64,000 bases of DNA from positions 124,001 to 188,000 of the forward strand of contig PMSI01000007.1 in assembly GCA_003168375.1 (NCBI GenBank), read 5' to 3'. The notes under the pieces were generated by a model. That model had not been told where the DNA came from and ran no database searches. It saw only the letters and a list, made by a program, of their open reading frames with translations. Position numbers and translations under genes: made by a program. Source of the DNA: Vulcanimicrobiota bacterium (GTDB lineage Bacteria > Vulcanimicrobiota > Vulcanimicrobiia > Vulcanimicrobiales > Vulcanimicrobiaceae). Shown one piece after another: positions 19,420 through 28,319 of the stretch (positions are counted from its first letter, which is position 1; each line of letters opens with the position of its first letter).

Positions 19420-20421
19420 GTGATGCGCACCGTCCGGCTGGGCCGTACCGGCCTCAAGATCTCGGAGATCTGCCTCGGCACCATGACCTTCGGCCTGCAG
19501 ACGGATCGCGAGGAGTCGTTCGCGATCATGGACGCAGCGGAGGGAGCCGGGATCGACTTTCTCGACGTCGCCGACGTCTATCCGGTCGGCGGAACGCTCG
19601 AAACGGTCGGCCGCACCGAGGAGATCGTCGGCGACTGGCTGCGCGGAAAGCGCGACCGGTTCGTCGTCGCGACCAAGGTCTACAACGCGATGGGGCCCGG
19701 ACCGAACGACATCGGCAACTCGCGGCGGCACATCATCGCCGCGTGCGATGCGTCGCTGCGCCGGCTGAAGACCGACTACATCGATCTGTACTACATTCAT
19801 CGCTGGGATGCGGAGACGCCGATCGACGAGACGCTCTGGGCGTTCGACGATCTTCGACGCGCCGGTAAGATCCGGTATGCGGCGTGCAGCAACGTCGCCG
19901 CTTGGCAGATGCTCACCGCGCTGTGGACTGCGGACCGCGAGCGCACGATCCGGTTCGACGCGGTGCAGCCGCGTTACAACATCCTGTTCCGGCAGATCGA
20001 GTCGGAGCTGCTGCCCGCGGCGCAGGCGCACGGCGTCGGCGCGGTTGTGTTCAACCCGCTCGCCGCCGGGATGCTGACCGGGAAATACAAGCGCGGCGAA
20101 GCGCCGCGCGAGGGTACGCGCTTCGCGCTGGGCACCGCGGCGTCGCTCTACCAGCAGCGGTACTGGCAGGACGCGACGATCGACGTGGTCGAGCGGCTCG
20201 CCGCCGACGTCGCTTCGCGCGGCAAGTCGATCACGCACGTGGCGCTGCGCTGGGTGCTCGACCAGCCCGGCGTCACGTCGGCGATCGTCGGCGCGAGCCG
20301 GGCCGAGCAGTTGCGCGATTCGCTGCACGCGCTCGAGATCGAGCTCGACGACGACGACCGGCGCGCATGCGACGAGGCGTGGTACGCGCTGCCGCGGCGG
20401 CGGCCGGAGGAAGAGCGCTGA
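19420..20421 (+). CDS. Aldo/keto reductase family oxidoreductase
   Basis: 333 residues, typical AKR length. The tetrad is visible: Asp and Tyr in LDVADVY, Lys in VVATKVYN, His in YYIHRWD. The NADPH-binding C-terminal part has GVTSAIVGASRAEQL. GTG (19420) and ATG (19423) are adjacent possible starts behind GAGG. The sequence resembles the broad-substrate AKR11/14-like groups, so the substrate cannot be told. Its stop overlaps the start of the membrane hydroxylase gene by one base, suggesting a two-gene operon. Confidence 0.9.
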   Translation: MMRTVRLGRTGLKISEICLGTMTFGLQTDREESFAIMDAAEGAGIDFLDVADVYPVGGTLETVGRTEEIVGDWLRGKRDRFVVATKVYNAMGPGPNDIGNSRRHIIAACDASLRRLKTDYIDLYYIHRWDAETPIDETLWAFDDLRRAGKIRYAACSNVAAWQMLTALWTADRERTIRFDAVQPRYNILFRQIESELLPAAQAHGVGAVVFNPLAAGMLTGKYKRGEAPREGTRFALGTAASLYQQRYWQDATIDVVERLAADVASRGKSITHVALRWVLDQPGVTSAIVGASRAEQLRDSLHALEIELDDDDRRACDEAWYALPRRRPEEER

Positions 20422-21032
20422 TGACGACGTTTGCGAGCTTCTGGCGGCACGGCAGCAACACGCTGCTGCTGGTCCTCGCCCTCGCGTTGGCGGCGCTGTT
20501 CGCGACGCACGCGCTCGGCTTCGCGGCGGCGAGCCTCGGCGCGATCGCGATCGGCGCGCTGGTGTTCTTCGTCTCCGAGTACACGACGCACCGCTTCATG
20601 CTGCACGCCACGCCGCAGAAGAACGCTTTCGTGCTCAAGCTGCAGCACCGCTTGCACTACGACCACCACGTGAACCCGAGCGAGCTCGGCCTCCTGTTCC
20701 TGCCGGTCTGGTTCGTCATCCCGGTCGCCGCGCTCACGCTCGCGATCTATTTCGCTGCGACGCGAAACTGGAACACGAGCGCCGCGCTGCTGCTCGGCAG
20801 CGTCCTGGGCCTGCTGTGGTACGAATGGGTGCACTACGTCGCGCACATTCCGTTCGTCCCGAAAACGCCGTTCGGACGCTGGATCAAGAAGTACCACCTT
20901 TGGCACCACTTCAAGAACGAACGCATGTGGTTCGGGGTGACGAATCCGAGCATGGATATCGTCGGTCGCACCTACGCGCGCGTCGACGAGATCGACCGCT
21001 CCGATACGACCCGCGTGCTCTTCCCGAAGTAA
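20421..21032 (+). CDS. Membrane fatty-acid-hydroxylase superfamily protein
   Basis: 203 residues with about four hydrophobic segments. It carries the His-rich di-iron motifs of the sterol desaturase/fatty acid hydroxylase superfamily: HRFMLH, HRLHYDHH, HYVAH and HLWHH. These enzymes use O2 to hydroxylate lipids or carotenoids in the membrane. The exact substrate cannot be read from the sequence. Translation is coupled to the upstream aldo/keto reductase (TGATG). A dispersed repeat copy starts 2 bp after the stop. Confidence 0.85.
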   Translation: MTTFASFWRHGSNTLLLVLALALAALFATHALGFAAASLGAIAIGALVFFVSEYTTHRFMLHATPQKNAFVLKLQHRLHYDHHVNPSELGLLFLPVWFVIPVAALTLAIYFAATRNWNTSAALLLGSVLGLLWYEWVHYVAHIPFVPKTPFGRWIKKYHLWHHFKNERMWFGVTNPSMDIVGRTYARVDEIDRSDTTRVLFPK

Positions 21033-21033
21033 C

Positions 21034-21055
21034 GTCATTCTGAGCTCGTCGAAGG
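21034..21055. repeat. Dispersed TGAGCTTGTCGAAGG-type repeat, copy 1
   Basis: GTCATTCTGAGCTCGTCGAAG follows the stop of the hydroxylase gene and matches the reverse complement of the common core CCTTCGACAAGCTCAGG with one change. It lies in the 107-bp gap before the cytochrome gene. Confidence 0.7.
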
Positions 21056-21139
21056 GAGGCGAAGGACGGGCGACCCCGAGCGTCGCAAGCAGCCGAAGGC
21101 TCGCCTCCGAGCCGATGACACCGGAAGGGGTGGCTTCGC

Positions 21140-23950
21140 GTGCGTAGGACGCTGATCTCGCTGGCCTTCGCAGCCGCGACGGTGATCCTCGCCGCGCGGG
21201 CGGCGGCCGGCGCGCCGGCGAGCTCGGTTCCGATCCCCTTGCATTCGCCGGACCCCTGCCGGTACGCGCGGCCCGTCCCGGCGGCGCTGCGCCTGCCGGC
21301 CGTCGTCCCGCCCGGTGAGCCGGCGGCGATCGAGCAGAAGATGCTGGCGTATCTGAGCTCGTACGAGTACCGCAAGCTGGGCTGGTGCGTCGACAAGTAC
21401 GTGCGCGACACCGGCCCGTACATCGACCACGAGTACTACGGCACGCATCCGGCCGTGCGCATCTACTACTCGCCCGAGATGATGGACTGGCTGCGGCACG
21501 GCCGTGTCGGCGTGCCCAAAGACGGCGCGGTGATTCTCAAGGAGCAGTACTCGCCGCCGCCCGCCGCGCGGTACGACGGGCTCACGGCCGACGCCCTGAG
21601 CCCCGGTGACTGGACCGTGATGATCCGGCGCTCGTCGGCGTCGCGCGACGGCTGGTTCTGGGCCGAGGTCTTCACGGGGATGAAGGCCGGGCCGACCACG
21701 CAGTATCCATGGGCGGGGTTCGGCCTCTACTGCCTGCGCTGTCACGCGTCGGCGAACGATGCGATGACGTTCGCGTCGCTCAACAACATCCATGGCTATC
21801 CGGGCGACCCGATCACGTTCAAGGTCGACAACTCGTGGCGATGGCCGGTGCACGCCCCCGCGGCCGCGGCACCAGCCGCTGCGGCGAGCGCTCAGCCGGA
21901 ACCGGAACACGAGAAGAATGCGGTCCACCCTGCGCTGGTGTCGCACGCGCCGCCGGTTTCGATGCAGACGTTCCCGCCCGAGCCGCTCGACGACGTGCTG
22001 TCGAACCCGCACCCGCGCCATCCACCCGAGTTCCTCACCTCCGGTCAGTGCATGAGCTGTCACAGCGCTTCGTCCGGCGGAGCGCCGGGTCCGGTGATGT
22101 GGCTGACGCCGTCGCCGTCGTACACGCCGCCGCCCTCGCCGCCGCCCGGACCGGCGGGCGTGAACGTCTCGGAGTACGGCGAGTGGCGCTGGTCCCCGAT
22201 GGGGCTCGCGGGACGCGACCCGGTGTTCTTCTCGCAGCTCGAGAGCGAGCTCTCGTACATCGACGGGATCCCGGCGCGCGAGATCGACGGGAACCATCCG
22301 CAGCTGACGCGCGACACGCTCAAGCAACAGGTCGTCGACACCTGCATGCGCTGCCACGGCGTGATGGGCAAACGCACGAACGACATCGAGCACGGTCCGA
22401 GCGCGCACTTCGACCTGCATTGGGTGTTCCAGAGCGATCCCGCGAAGGCCACCTTCCATTACGGCGGGCTGGCGCGCGACGGGATCAGCTGCACCGTCTG
22501 CCACCACATCGTGCAGACGAAGGAAGAAGCCGCTTCGCTCGCGTTCGTACTGGAGAATCGCAGCACCGGACTGTTCTCGGTCGGCCCGTCGGACAAACTG
22601 CACGGACCGTTCAAGGACGACATGATCGCGGTCCACCCGATGAACGAGTCGCTCGGCTCCAAGCCGGTGTTCGGCGCGATCACGAAGTCGGCGCGGCTGT
22701 GTGCGAGCTGCCACAGCATCAACCTGCCCGTCGTCGACAAGCCGGCCAAGATCCACCCGATCACGCCGGCGATGACGCACGACGTCGAGCAGAACACCTA
22801 CGTCGAGTGGGTGAACAGTCGCTTCCAGACCGAGTACAAGCCCGTCGCCGGCGCGCAGTCGTGCCAGGATTGCCATATGTCTGGCGCCGTCGACAACGAC
22901 CGTTTGGACGTCCATCAGCAGCAAGTGCAGACGCAGATCGCCCTCGTGCAAGACCAGACCTATCCGCAATCCGAGCACCGCGCTTCGCTCGAAGGGATCA
23001 ACGTCCGCTACCGCAAGACGGACTTCCGCCGCCACGAGCTGCTGGGCCTGAACGCGTTCCTGCTCCGCACCTTCCAGACGAACTCGGACGCGCTCGGCGT
23101 GCGGCTGAACGACTACATGTCCGGCTCGTCGACCGATCTCGACGACGCGATCGGCAACGTGGTGCGGCAGGCGCAGCACAAAACCGCGAAGGTCGACCTC
23201 GCGGCGCGCGTCGAGAACGGCACGCTGCTGGCCGAGGTCGGCGTCACGAATCTGACCGGTCACCGGTTCCCGAGCGGCGTCGGTTTCCGCCGGGCCTGGA
23301 TCGAGCTCAAGGTGACCGATCCCGACGGAAAGCTCGTCTGGGCATCCGGGATGACGAACGAGAGGGGCGAGATCGTCGACGGAACCGACCCGGTGAAGGT
23401 GCTGCCGACGGAGTACTTCACGCGCGGCGCCGGCGGCAAGCAGCAGTATCAGAAGCACTTTGACGTGCGCCGCCCGGTCTCGCGGCCCGACGAGGTGCAG
23501 ATCTTCGAAGAGCTCGTTGCGGACCGCGCCGGCGACTTCACCGAGAGCTTCATCCGCCGCGACCACCACGTGAAGGACAACCGTCTGCTGCCGCAAGGCT
23601 GGCGCAAGGACGGCGTACCCGGGATCCCGCTACCGCCGAACTGGCTCGCCGCCACGCACCCGGAGGGCGAGTTCGTCGAGAGCGACCCGAACTACGCGGA
23701 CGGGAAGGGCCGCGCCGTCACGGCATACCGGGCGCAGCTCCGTACCGCCGTCGCCCCGGAGCGGCTGCGCGTCGAGGCGACGCTCTGGTACCAGTCGTGG
23801 GAGCCGGCGTTCAAGCGGCAGCGGACGAGCGGCACGGGCCCCGCCGCGACGCGCCTGCGCGTGCTGCTCGGCAACCTGAAGCTCGAGCGAACGCCGATGG
23901 AGGCATGGAAGCTGAAGATCGCATCCGCGTCCTCCGCCCTGTCACCCTGA
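21140..23950 (+). CDS. Exported hexaheme c-type cytochrome with P460-like N-terminal domain
   Basis: 936 residues, GTG start after GGAAGGGG, signal peptide ending near ARAAAGAPA. Six CxxCH haem sites: CLRCH, CMSCH, CMRCH, CTVCH, CASCH and CQDCH. Before the first site the segment DWTVMIRRSSASRDGWFWAEVFTGM resembles cytochrome P460-type domains. A Pro-rich linker separates haems 1 and 2. A beta-rich domain of about 150 residues (LLAEVGVTNLTGHRFPSGVGFRRAWIEL) follows haem 6, as in cytochrome c-552/4-like proteins. No transmembrane anchor is seen after the signal. A periplasmic or extracellular redox role is likely; electron partner and substrate are unknown. The final codons and stop fall in a repeat remnant. 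Confidence 0.88.
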   Translation: MRRTLISLAFAAATVILAARAAAGAPASSVPIPLHSPDPCRYARPVPAALRLPAVVPPGEPAAIEQKMLAYLSSYEYRKLGWCVDKYVRDTGPYIDHEYYGTHPAVRIYYSPEMMDWLRHGRVGVPKDGAVILKEQYSPPPAARYDGLTADALSPGDWTVMIRRSSASRDGWFWAEVFTGMKAGPTTQYPWAGFGLYCLRCHASANDAMTFASLNNIHGYPGDPITFKVDNSWRWPVHAPAAAAPAAAASAQPEPEHEKNAVHPALVSHAPPVSMQTFPPEPLDDVLSNPHPRHPPEFLTSGQCMSCHSASSGGAPGPVMWLTPSPSYTPPPSPPPGPAGVNVSEYGEWRWSPMGLAGRDPVFFSQLESELSYIDGIPAREIDGNHPQLTRDTLKQQVVDTCMRCHGVMGKRTNDIEHGPSAHFDLHWVFQSDPAKATFHYGGLARDGISCTVCHHIVQTKEEAASLAFVLENRSTGLFSVGPSDKLHGPFKDDMIAVHPMNESLGSKPVFGAITKSARLCASCHSINLPVVDKPAKIHPITPAMTHDVEQNTYVEWVNSRFQTEYKPVAGAQSCQDCHMSGAVDNDRLDVHQQQVQTQIALVQDQTYPQSEHRASLEGINVRYRKTDFRRHELLGLNAFLLRTFQTNSDALGVRLNDYMSGSSTDLDDAIGNVVRQAQHKTAKVDLAARVENGTLLAEVGVTNLTGHRFPSGVGFRRAWIELKVTDPDGKLVWASGMTNERGEIVDGTDPVKVLPTEYFTRGAGGKQQYQKHFDVRRPVSRPDEVQIFEELVADRAGDFTESFIRRDHHVKDNRLLPQGWRKDGVPGIPLPPNWLAATHPEGEFVESDPNYADGKGRAVTAYRAQLRTAVAPERLRVEATLWYQSWEPAFKRQRTSGTGPAATRLRVLLGNLKLERTPMEAWKLKIASASSALSP

Positions 23951-23960
23951 CGTCGAAAGG
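23939..23960. repeat. Degenerate dispersed-repeat remnant at the cytochrome gene end
   Basis: TGTCACCCTGACGTCGAAAGG matches the arms of the dispersed repeat (TGTCACCCTGA and GTCGAAGG) with the middle deleted. It encodes the last residues LSP and the TGA stop of the hexaheme cytochrome. Confidence 0.5.
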
Positions 23961-23993
23961 AAAAAGAAAAAGCCCGGGGACGGATCCCCGGGC
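23961..23993 (-). terminator. Rho-independent terminator of the zinc-ribbon gene
   Basis: A perfect 9-bp stem GCCCGGGGA/TCCCCGGGC (23972-23980 with 23985-23993) and a 4-nt loop. Read on the minus strand it is followed by TTTTTCTTTTT (complement of 23961-23971), a strong intrinsic terminator 31 bp after the zinc-ribbon stop. It may also help terminate the convergent cytochrome gene, although that strand has only a weak T tract. Confidence 0.85.
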
Positions 23994-24024
23994 CTCTTCG
24001 TTTCGTACGCGGTCGCGCTAGCGC

Positions 24025-24372
24025 TTAGCGATACGACTGGCGCTGCTGGAAGCAGTCGCGGCAGTAGACCGGCTTGTCGCCGCGCGGCTGGAACGGAACT
24101 TCCGCAACCTTGCCGCAGCCGCTGCAGGTGGCCTGGAACATCTCGCGCTGGGGACGGCCTCCGCCGTATCCGCCGCCCGCATACGAGCCTCCGCCGCCGC
24201 CGCCGCTGCTGCTGGCACCGCCGCCGCGCTGGCTCTTGCGAGCAGCTCGGCAATCGGGGCAACGGTTGGGCTTGTTGGTGAAGCCCTTCGCGGCGAAGAA
24301 CTCTTGCTCTCCGGCCGAGAATGTGAAGGGCGCATTGCAGTCGGTGCAATTCAGGGTTTCGTCAGTGTACAT
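24025..24372 (-). CDS. Small protein with two zinc ribbons
   Basis: 115 residues. The N-terminal ribbon CTDCNAPFTFSAGEQEFFA..RCPDCR matches the probable zinc-ribbon domain (zf-trcl type). The C-terminal ribbon is CSGCGKVAEVPFQPRGDKPVYCRDC. A flexible Gly/Ser-rich linker of about 25 residues lies between them. Such proteins are common in Chloroflexi and related lineages, often of unknown function, possibly RNA- or ribosome-associated. The ATG at 24370-24372 is the natural start. A strong terminator follows, so it is monocistronic. Confidence 0.85.
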   Translation of the reverse strand: MYTDETLNCTDCNAPFTFSAGEQEFFAAKGFTNKPNRCPDCRAARKSQRGGGASSSGGGGGGSYAGGGYGGGRPQREMFQATCSGCGKVAEVPFQPRGDKPVYCRDCFQQRQSYR

Positions 24373-24841
24373 CGGTTAACTCCGGCGTCGGGGGGTTTTG
24401 TTGAAGACGGACGATGTACCTGAACTGGGAGAACGCCTGAGCGCCAGACCACGGGGACACGACTCGTACTATCAGCCGGACGAAAGACGCCTCGGTTCGT
24501 CAGGCTCGATCACTCTAACACAACTCCCAGCCAAATAGTGCCATAGCCGTTCGTAAGGACGGCGTAAGGGAGCAGGGAGGCGCCGCAGCAGTGGAAACGG
24601 GGGCTCAGTCGCCCCGGTTAACGACGTAGTCCCAGGTAAAGCCGGCGGCGACTCCGACGGCTCCGAACACAATAGCGGCGACGAGCATGACACTGGCTGG
24701 GACCCGGGCCGCATCGGGGGAGTTCCTTTGCAGGCCGGCGGCACGGGCGTGGAACTGGTCTTCGCGCCGCGCCGCGGGCCAATCCGGCAGCCGGGGCGAA
24801 CGCGTCGTCCCAAACCGCACCACCTCCCCGAAGGAGTTCCC
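24373..24841. other. Gap of about 470 bp without a convincing gene
   Basis: Between the divergent zinc-ribbon gene and infA. It should hold both promoters, but no clear -10/-35 pair stands out. One minus-strand reading from 24688 to 24605 would encode a 27-residue hydrophobic peptide (core [15 protein letters not shown]) without a Shine-Dalgarno site. Longer readings here have coding-unlike composition. It is less GC-rich around 24370-24560 than the flanking genes. Confidence 0.4.
24605..24688 (-). CDS. Possible 27-residue membrane peptide
   Basis: ATG at 24686-24688, ending TGA at 24605. One predicted transmembrane helix ([16 protein letters not shown]) followed by [10 protein letters not shown], with a plausible positive-charge balance for a cytosolic C-terminus. 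The frame continues open upstream without a better start, and no Shine-Dalgarno is visible. It could equally be chance. Nothing about its role can be inferred. Confidence 0.2.
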   Translation of the reverse strand: MLVAAIVFGAVGVAAGFTWDYVVNRGD

Positions 24842-25135
24842 ATTCCCCCTCCCCGCAGACGCAAAGGCGGCGGCGGCAAGAAGCGCCGCGAACCGCTGAC
24901 GCCCGTCGTCAAAGAAGATACGCTGAGCCTGGTCGGCCGCGTCATCGAAACGTTTCCCAGCTCGACGTTCAAGGTCGAGCTCGAGAACGGCCACACGATC
25001 CTCGCGAGCCTCGCGGGACGTCTGCGCCGCTTCCGCATCCGCATCACGCCGGGCGACGACGTCGACGTCGAGCTCTCGCCGTACGACCTGACGCGCGGGC
25101 GGATCACCTATCGCCGGCAGGGACGGAACGCCTAG
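24842..25135 (+). CDS. infA: Translation initiation factor IF-1, extended N-terminus, possible AUU start
   Basis: The C-terminal 72 residues are a canonical IF-1 OB fold: [56 protein letters not shown]-1 binds the ribosomal A site during initiation. Ahead of it lies a Pro/Arg/Lys/Gly-rich leader ([16 protein letters not shown]). No ATG, GTG or TTG lies near the core. AAGGAG at 24831-24836 is ideally spaced from an in-frame ATT at 24842, giving about 97 residues. A TTG at 24728 behind GGGGGAG would add 38 residues. The ATT is preferred but unproven. Unlike most genomes, the gene is not beside secY or rpmJ. Confidence 0.78.
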   Translation: MPPPRRRKGGGGKKRREPLTPVVKEDTLSLVGRVIETFPSSTFKVELENGHTILASLAGRLRRFRIRITPGDDVDVELSPYDLTRGRITYRRQGRNA

Positions 25136-25163
25136 CGTTCACGGCGAACAGGCACGACCCAAG

Positions 25164-25670
25164 ATGCGATCGTCACGCGCCTTGGTGTTGGTCGTGCTGT
25201 TCGTCGCCGCGGTCGCGGCGGCGTGGTGGTTCACCACCCGGCGCCAGCAGAGCACCGTCGGCGATGCGATCACGGTGTACTACGCGAAGGCCGACGGGAC
25301 GACGCTCGTCCCGTGGCAGCTCTCGCTCGGGCCCGCCCGCGACCGGAAGAGCGCGGCGTTCTATGCCGCGACCCAGTGCGTCGCAGGCCCGCCCTCCGGG
25401 ACCGAGGCCGTTCGCTTCCCCGCCGGAACGCACGTGCGGGCGCTCGACGTTGAGGGATCGACCGCAGACGTCGATATCTCTAAAGAGATCGCGTCCTCCG
25501 CCGAAGGCGGGTTCGCGGAATCGGCAGAGTTCAAGGCGCTCGTCTGGACCCTTACGCAGCCGAAGCTCGGTATCGATTCGGTAAAGGTGAGGATCGGAGG
25601 CAAGCGCGTCGCAACGCTCCCCGGAGGACATCTCGAGCTCGATGAACCGCTCTCGCGTTCGAGTTTTTAG
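25164..25670 (+). CDS. GerMN-domain lipoprotein/membrane-anchored protein
   Basis: 168 residues with an uncleaved-looking N-terminal helix (LVLVVLFVAAVAAAWWF). A GerMN (sporulation/germination) domain follows: ITVYYAKADGTTLVPWQL, FYAATQCVAGPPSGTEAVRFPAGTHVRAL, VDISKEIASS, FKALVWTLTQ. The domain is found well outside spore formers, often next to cell-wall amidases. Here it overlaps the amidase gene by 29 bp, so the two are surely co-translated and probably act together in peptidoglycan turnover. No lipobox is seen. Confidence 0.82.
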   Translation: MRSSRALVLVVLFVAAVAAAWWFTTRRQQSTVGDAITVYYAKADGTTLVPWQLSLGPARDRKSAAFYAATQCVAGPPSGTEAVRFPAGTHVRALDVEGSTADVDISKEIASSAEGGFAESAEFKALVWTLTQPKLGIDSVKVRIGGKRVATLPGGHLELDEPLSRSSF

Positions 25671-27519
25671 CCTGGTCGCACTGTGCCTCGCGTGCGCGCT
25701 TCCGGCGCGCGCGCAGGACCGCCCGCCGAATCTCTGGTTCCAGGGGACGCGGCTGATCTTCGAGCACGCCGTCGCCCTGCCGGGCGACCTCGGGGTGAGC
25801 ACGCGCGACGCGGGGCTGCGCCGCTTCCTCGACCGGCTCGGCGCGACCGTCTCGTACCAGCCGCAGCAGCGCTACGTCGTGATCACTGCCGAAGACCGCC
25901 GCACGATCGTCTTCACGCTCGGCGATCCGTCGTACACCGTCGCCGGCGTACGCGCGCAAGCCCCGTTCGCGCCGCTCGCCGACGGTGACGACGTGGTGCT
26001 CCCGTTCTTCACGCTCGCCCGAGCGCTCTACGTCGAGCCGCTCGCCCAGCCCAATGAGATCGTGCTCCAGCCGCGGATCGGCGCGCTCGACGTGCGCACC
26101 GACGCCGGCCGGACGATCGTCACCGTGCGCGGCGCGATGCCGTTGCTGATCGCCACCACCGGTGAGTCGCCGGAGCGCCTGCAGCTCTCGTTCACCGGTC
26201 TCGGCTCCGCGCTCGCGCCCGGGCGGCGCGCGGCCGGACCGGCGGTCGACACGATCGACGTCGCGGTCGGCGGAACCACGAAGGTCCCGACCACGACGAT
26301 CACGTTCGAGGGCGCGCGCGGTTCGACGCACCGCGTCCTGCCGTCGGGTTCGCCCGACGCCTACACCGTCGTGTTCGAGCCGGGCACGGAGGCGCCGCTG
26401 ACCCTTCCGACGGCGGCTCCGCCGATCGTCGCGGGCCGCGCGACCGTCACCGATCTCACCATCGAGCCGGGACCTGATGATGCCCTCGCCGTGCGCGTCA
26501 CGCTGAGCGGTGCTGCGAGCTACGAGTGGCACCGGCTGGCCGACAACCGCTGGTATCTCGATCTCGACAACACGACGCTCGCCGGGCCGGGCCGCGACGA
26601 GCATCCCGCGTTCGGCGCGGTGCAGTCGGTGCGCGTGCGCCAGACGGGTTCGGCGGATGCGCCGGCGGTCCGCATCGCGTTCACGACCACCAGCCAGCAG
26701 CGCATCGACCTGACGCCGAGCGACGCCGGCCTGGTCATCACCGTCGCGACGTCGCCGCCGAGCGACCTCGCGCGTATCGGGAGCGGCCGCACCGGCGGCG
26801 CGCCGGTGGTCGCGAGCGCGACCGCGAGCCCGGATCCCAACGCTTCGCCGGGCGACGGCAGCGGGCCGCCAGGCTGGAAGTTCGGGACCAACAGCAACTC
26901 CAAGGTGATCGTGATCGACCCCGGCCACGGCGGCGCCGATCAGGGCACCGCGCATAACGGCATCGTCGAAAAAGCAGTGACGCTCGACATCGCGCAACGG
27001 CTGCGCGCGGTGCTGGTCGCGCAGGGCTGGACGGTGCGCCTCACCCGCGACGCGGACGTCGATCCGGTCAGCTCCGACAACCTGGCGAAGATGCGGGCGG
27101 ACGGGAAGCCGAACGCCGACGACCGCGCCTACCTGCAAACCCGCTGCGACGTCGCGAACAATCTCGGCGCGCGGCTCTTCATCAGCATCCACGTCAACGC
27201 GGCGCCGCTCGAGAGCGCACGCGGGACCACGGTCTACTGGTACAAGCCGCAGGACGCGCCGTTCGCGCAAGCGATCGAAAAGAATCTCATCCCGCTCGCC
27301 GGGACTCAGGACGACGGCACGCGGCACGAGAACCTCTACGTCGTGCGCCACACCTCGATGCCCGCCGTCTTGGTCGAAACCGCGTTCGCCACGAACCCCG
27401 GCGACGTCGCGCTGCTGCGGCAGCCGTCGTTCCTGCAGCACGTGGCGCAGGGGATCGCCAACGGCGTGAAAGCGTACGCCGGATCGCCGAGCGCCAACGC
27501 GCTGAGCCAGCAGCAGTAG
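25642..27519 (+). CDS. N-acetylmuramoyl-L-alanine amidase with AMIN domains
   Basis: 625 residues. Signal peptide ending at LPARAQ. Then a copper-amine-oxidase-like N-terminal fold, an AMIN-type region, and a C-terminal amidase_3 domain from about 418: VIVIDPGHGGADQG (Zn His), GIVEKAVTLDIAQRL (Zn Glu), ISIHVNAA (Zn His), VLVETAFATNPGD (catalytic Glu). It cleaves the amide bond between MurNAc and the peptide stem in the envelope. It is encoded between a GerMN protein and glutamate racemase, overlapping both, which makes a cell-wall operon. Confidence 0.92.
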   Translation: MNRSRVRVFSLVALCLACALPARAQDRPPNLWFQGTRLIFEHAVALPGDLGVSTRDAGLRRFLDRLGATVSYQPQQRYVVITAEDRRTIVFTLGDPSYTVAGVRAQAPFAPLADGDDVVLPFFTLARALYVEPLAQPNEIVLQPRIGALDVRTDAGRTIVTVRGAMPLLIATTGESPERLQLSFTGLGSALAPGRRAAGPAVDTIDVAVGGTTKVPTTTITFEGARGSTHRVLPSGSPDAYTVVFEPGTEAPLTLPTAAPPIVAGRATVTDLTIEPGPDDALAVRVTLSGAASYEWHRLADNRWYLDLDNTTLAGPGRDEHPAFGAVQSVRVRQTGSADAPAVRIAFTTTSQQRIDLTPSDAGLVITVATSPPSDLARIGSGRTGGAPVVASATASPDPNASPGDGSGPPGWKFGTNSNSKVIVIDPGHGGADQGTAHNGIVEKAVTLDIAQRLRAVLVAQGWTVRLTRDADVDPVSSDNLAKMRADGKPNADDRAYLQTRCDVANNLGARLFISIHVNAAPLESARGTTVYWYKPQDAPFAQAIEKNLIPLAGTQDDGTRHENLYVVRHTSMPAVLVETAFATNPGDVALLRQPSFLQHVAQGIANGVKAYAGSPSANALSQQQ

Positions 27520-28292
27520 TGCTCGGACTCTACGACTCCGGGCTCGGCGGATTGACCGTGCTCGCCGCGCTGCGCGCCGCCGGGATCGATCAAGACGTCG
27601 TCTATTTCGCCGACCAGGCCCACGTCCCGTACGGTGACAAGAGCGACGGTGAGCTGCACGGCTACCTGACCGAGAACCTCGCGCTGCTCGCCGGGCAACG
27701 CGTCGACGCCGTCGTCACCGCATGCAACACGAGCTGTGCGGTCGCGCAGCACTATGGCTGGCCCGCGACGCCGTTCCCGGTCCTCGACCTCATCCTGAAC
27801 GCGGGCCGGTCGTTCGCCGGCACGCGGCACCGTCGCATCGCGGTGATCGCGACCGCGGCGACCGTGCGCAGCGGTGCCTACGCGCGAGCGATCCGCACGG
27901 CAGTGCCGTACGCGCACGTGCACGAGATCGCCGCGCCGAGGCTCGTTCCGATCGTCGAGGCTGGTGAGGCCGACACGACCGCCGGACGCGATGCCGTCGC
28001 GCAGGTCGTGGCGCAGATCCCGTCCGACGTCGAGGCGCTCGTCTACGGCTGCACGCACTACCCGCTGCTCGACCGCTGGTTCGCGGCCGCGCTCGATCCG
28101 CGCATCGAGCGTATCGACCCGGCCGCCGGACAAGCCGCCGCGGCAAAGGCGCTGGTCGCCGAGCTCGGCCTGCCGCCCGGCACCTCGAGCACGACCTACT
28201 ACACCAACGGCGAGCCGCAGGCGTTCGAAGCCGCCGTCCGCCGCTGGACCGGCGATACGACCGGCAGAGTCGCCACGCTTATCACCCGCTAA
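27519..28292 (+). CDS. murI: Glutamate racemase
   Basis: 257 residues, normal length. Supplies D-glutamate for peptidoglycan. The two catalytic cysteines are present in ACNTSCA and YGCTHYP, and the substrate-binding start YDSGLGG and PYGDKS are intact. The GTG start at 27519 overlaps the amidase TAG stop by one base. It converges on the PAP2-like gene 27 bp downstream. High confidence in identity and activity. Confidence 0.95.
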   Translation: MLGLYDSGLGGLTVLAALRAAGIDQDVVYFADQAHVPYGDKSDGELHGYLTENLALLAGQRVDAVVTACNTSCAVAQHYGWPATPFPVLDLILNAGRSFAGTRHRRIAVIATAATVRSGAYARAIRTAVPYAHVHEIAAPRLVPIVEAGEADTTAGRDAVAQVVAQIPSDVEALVYGCTHYPLLDRWFAAALDPRIERIDPAAGQAAAAKALVAELGLPPGTSSTTYYTNGEPQAFEAAVRRWTGDTTGRVATLITR

Positions 28293-28319
28293 AGCGGCGA
28301 CCGCCTCGCGTCGCGACGG

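Noticed and set aside
24472-25107. Minus-strand frame of 211 codons crossing infA and the gap before it
   Set aside because: Opposite the strongly conserved IF-1 core, Pro/Arg/Ser-rich, with no domain; judged a shadow.
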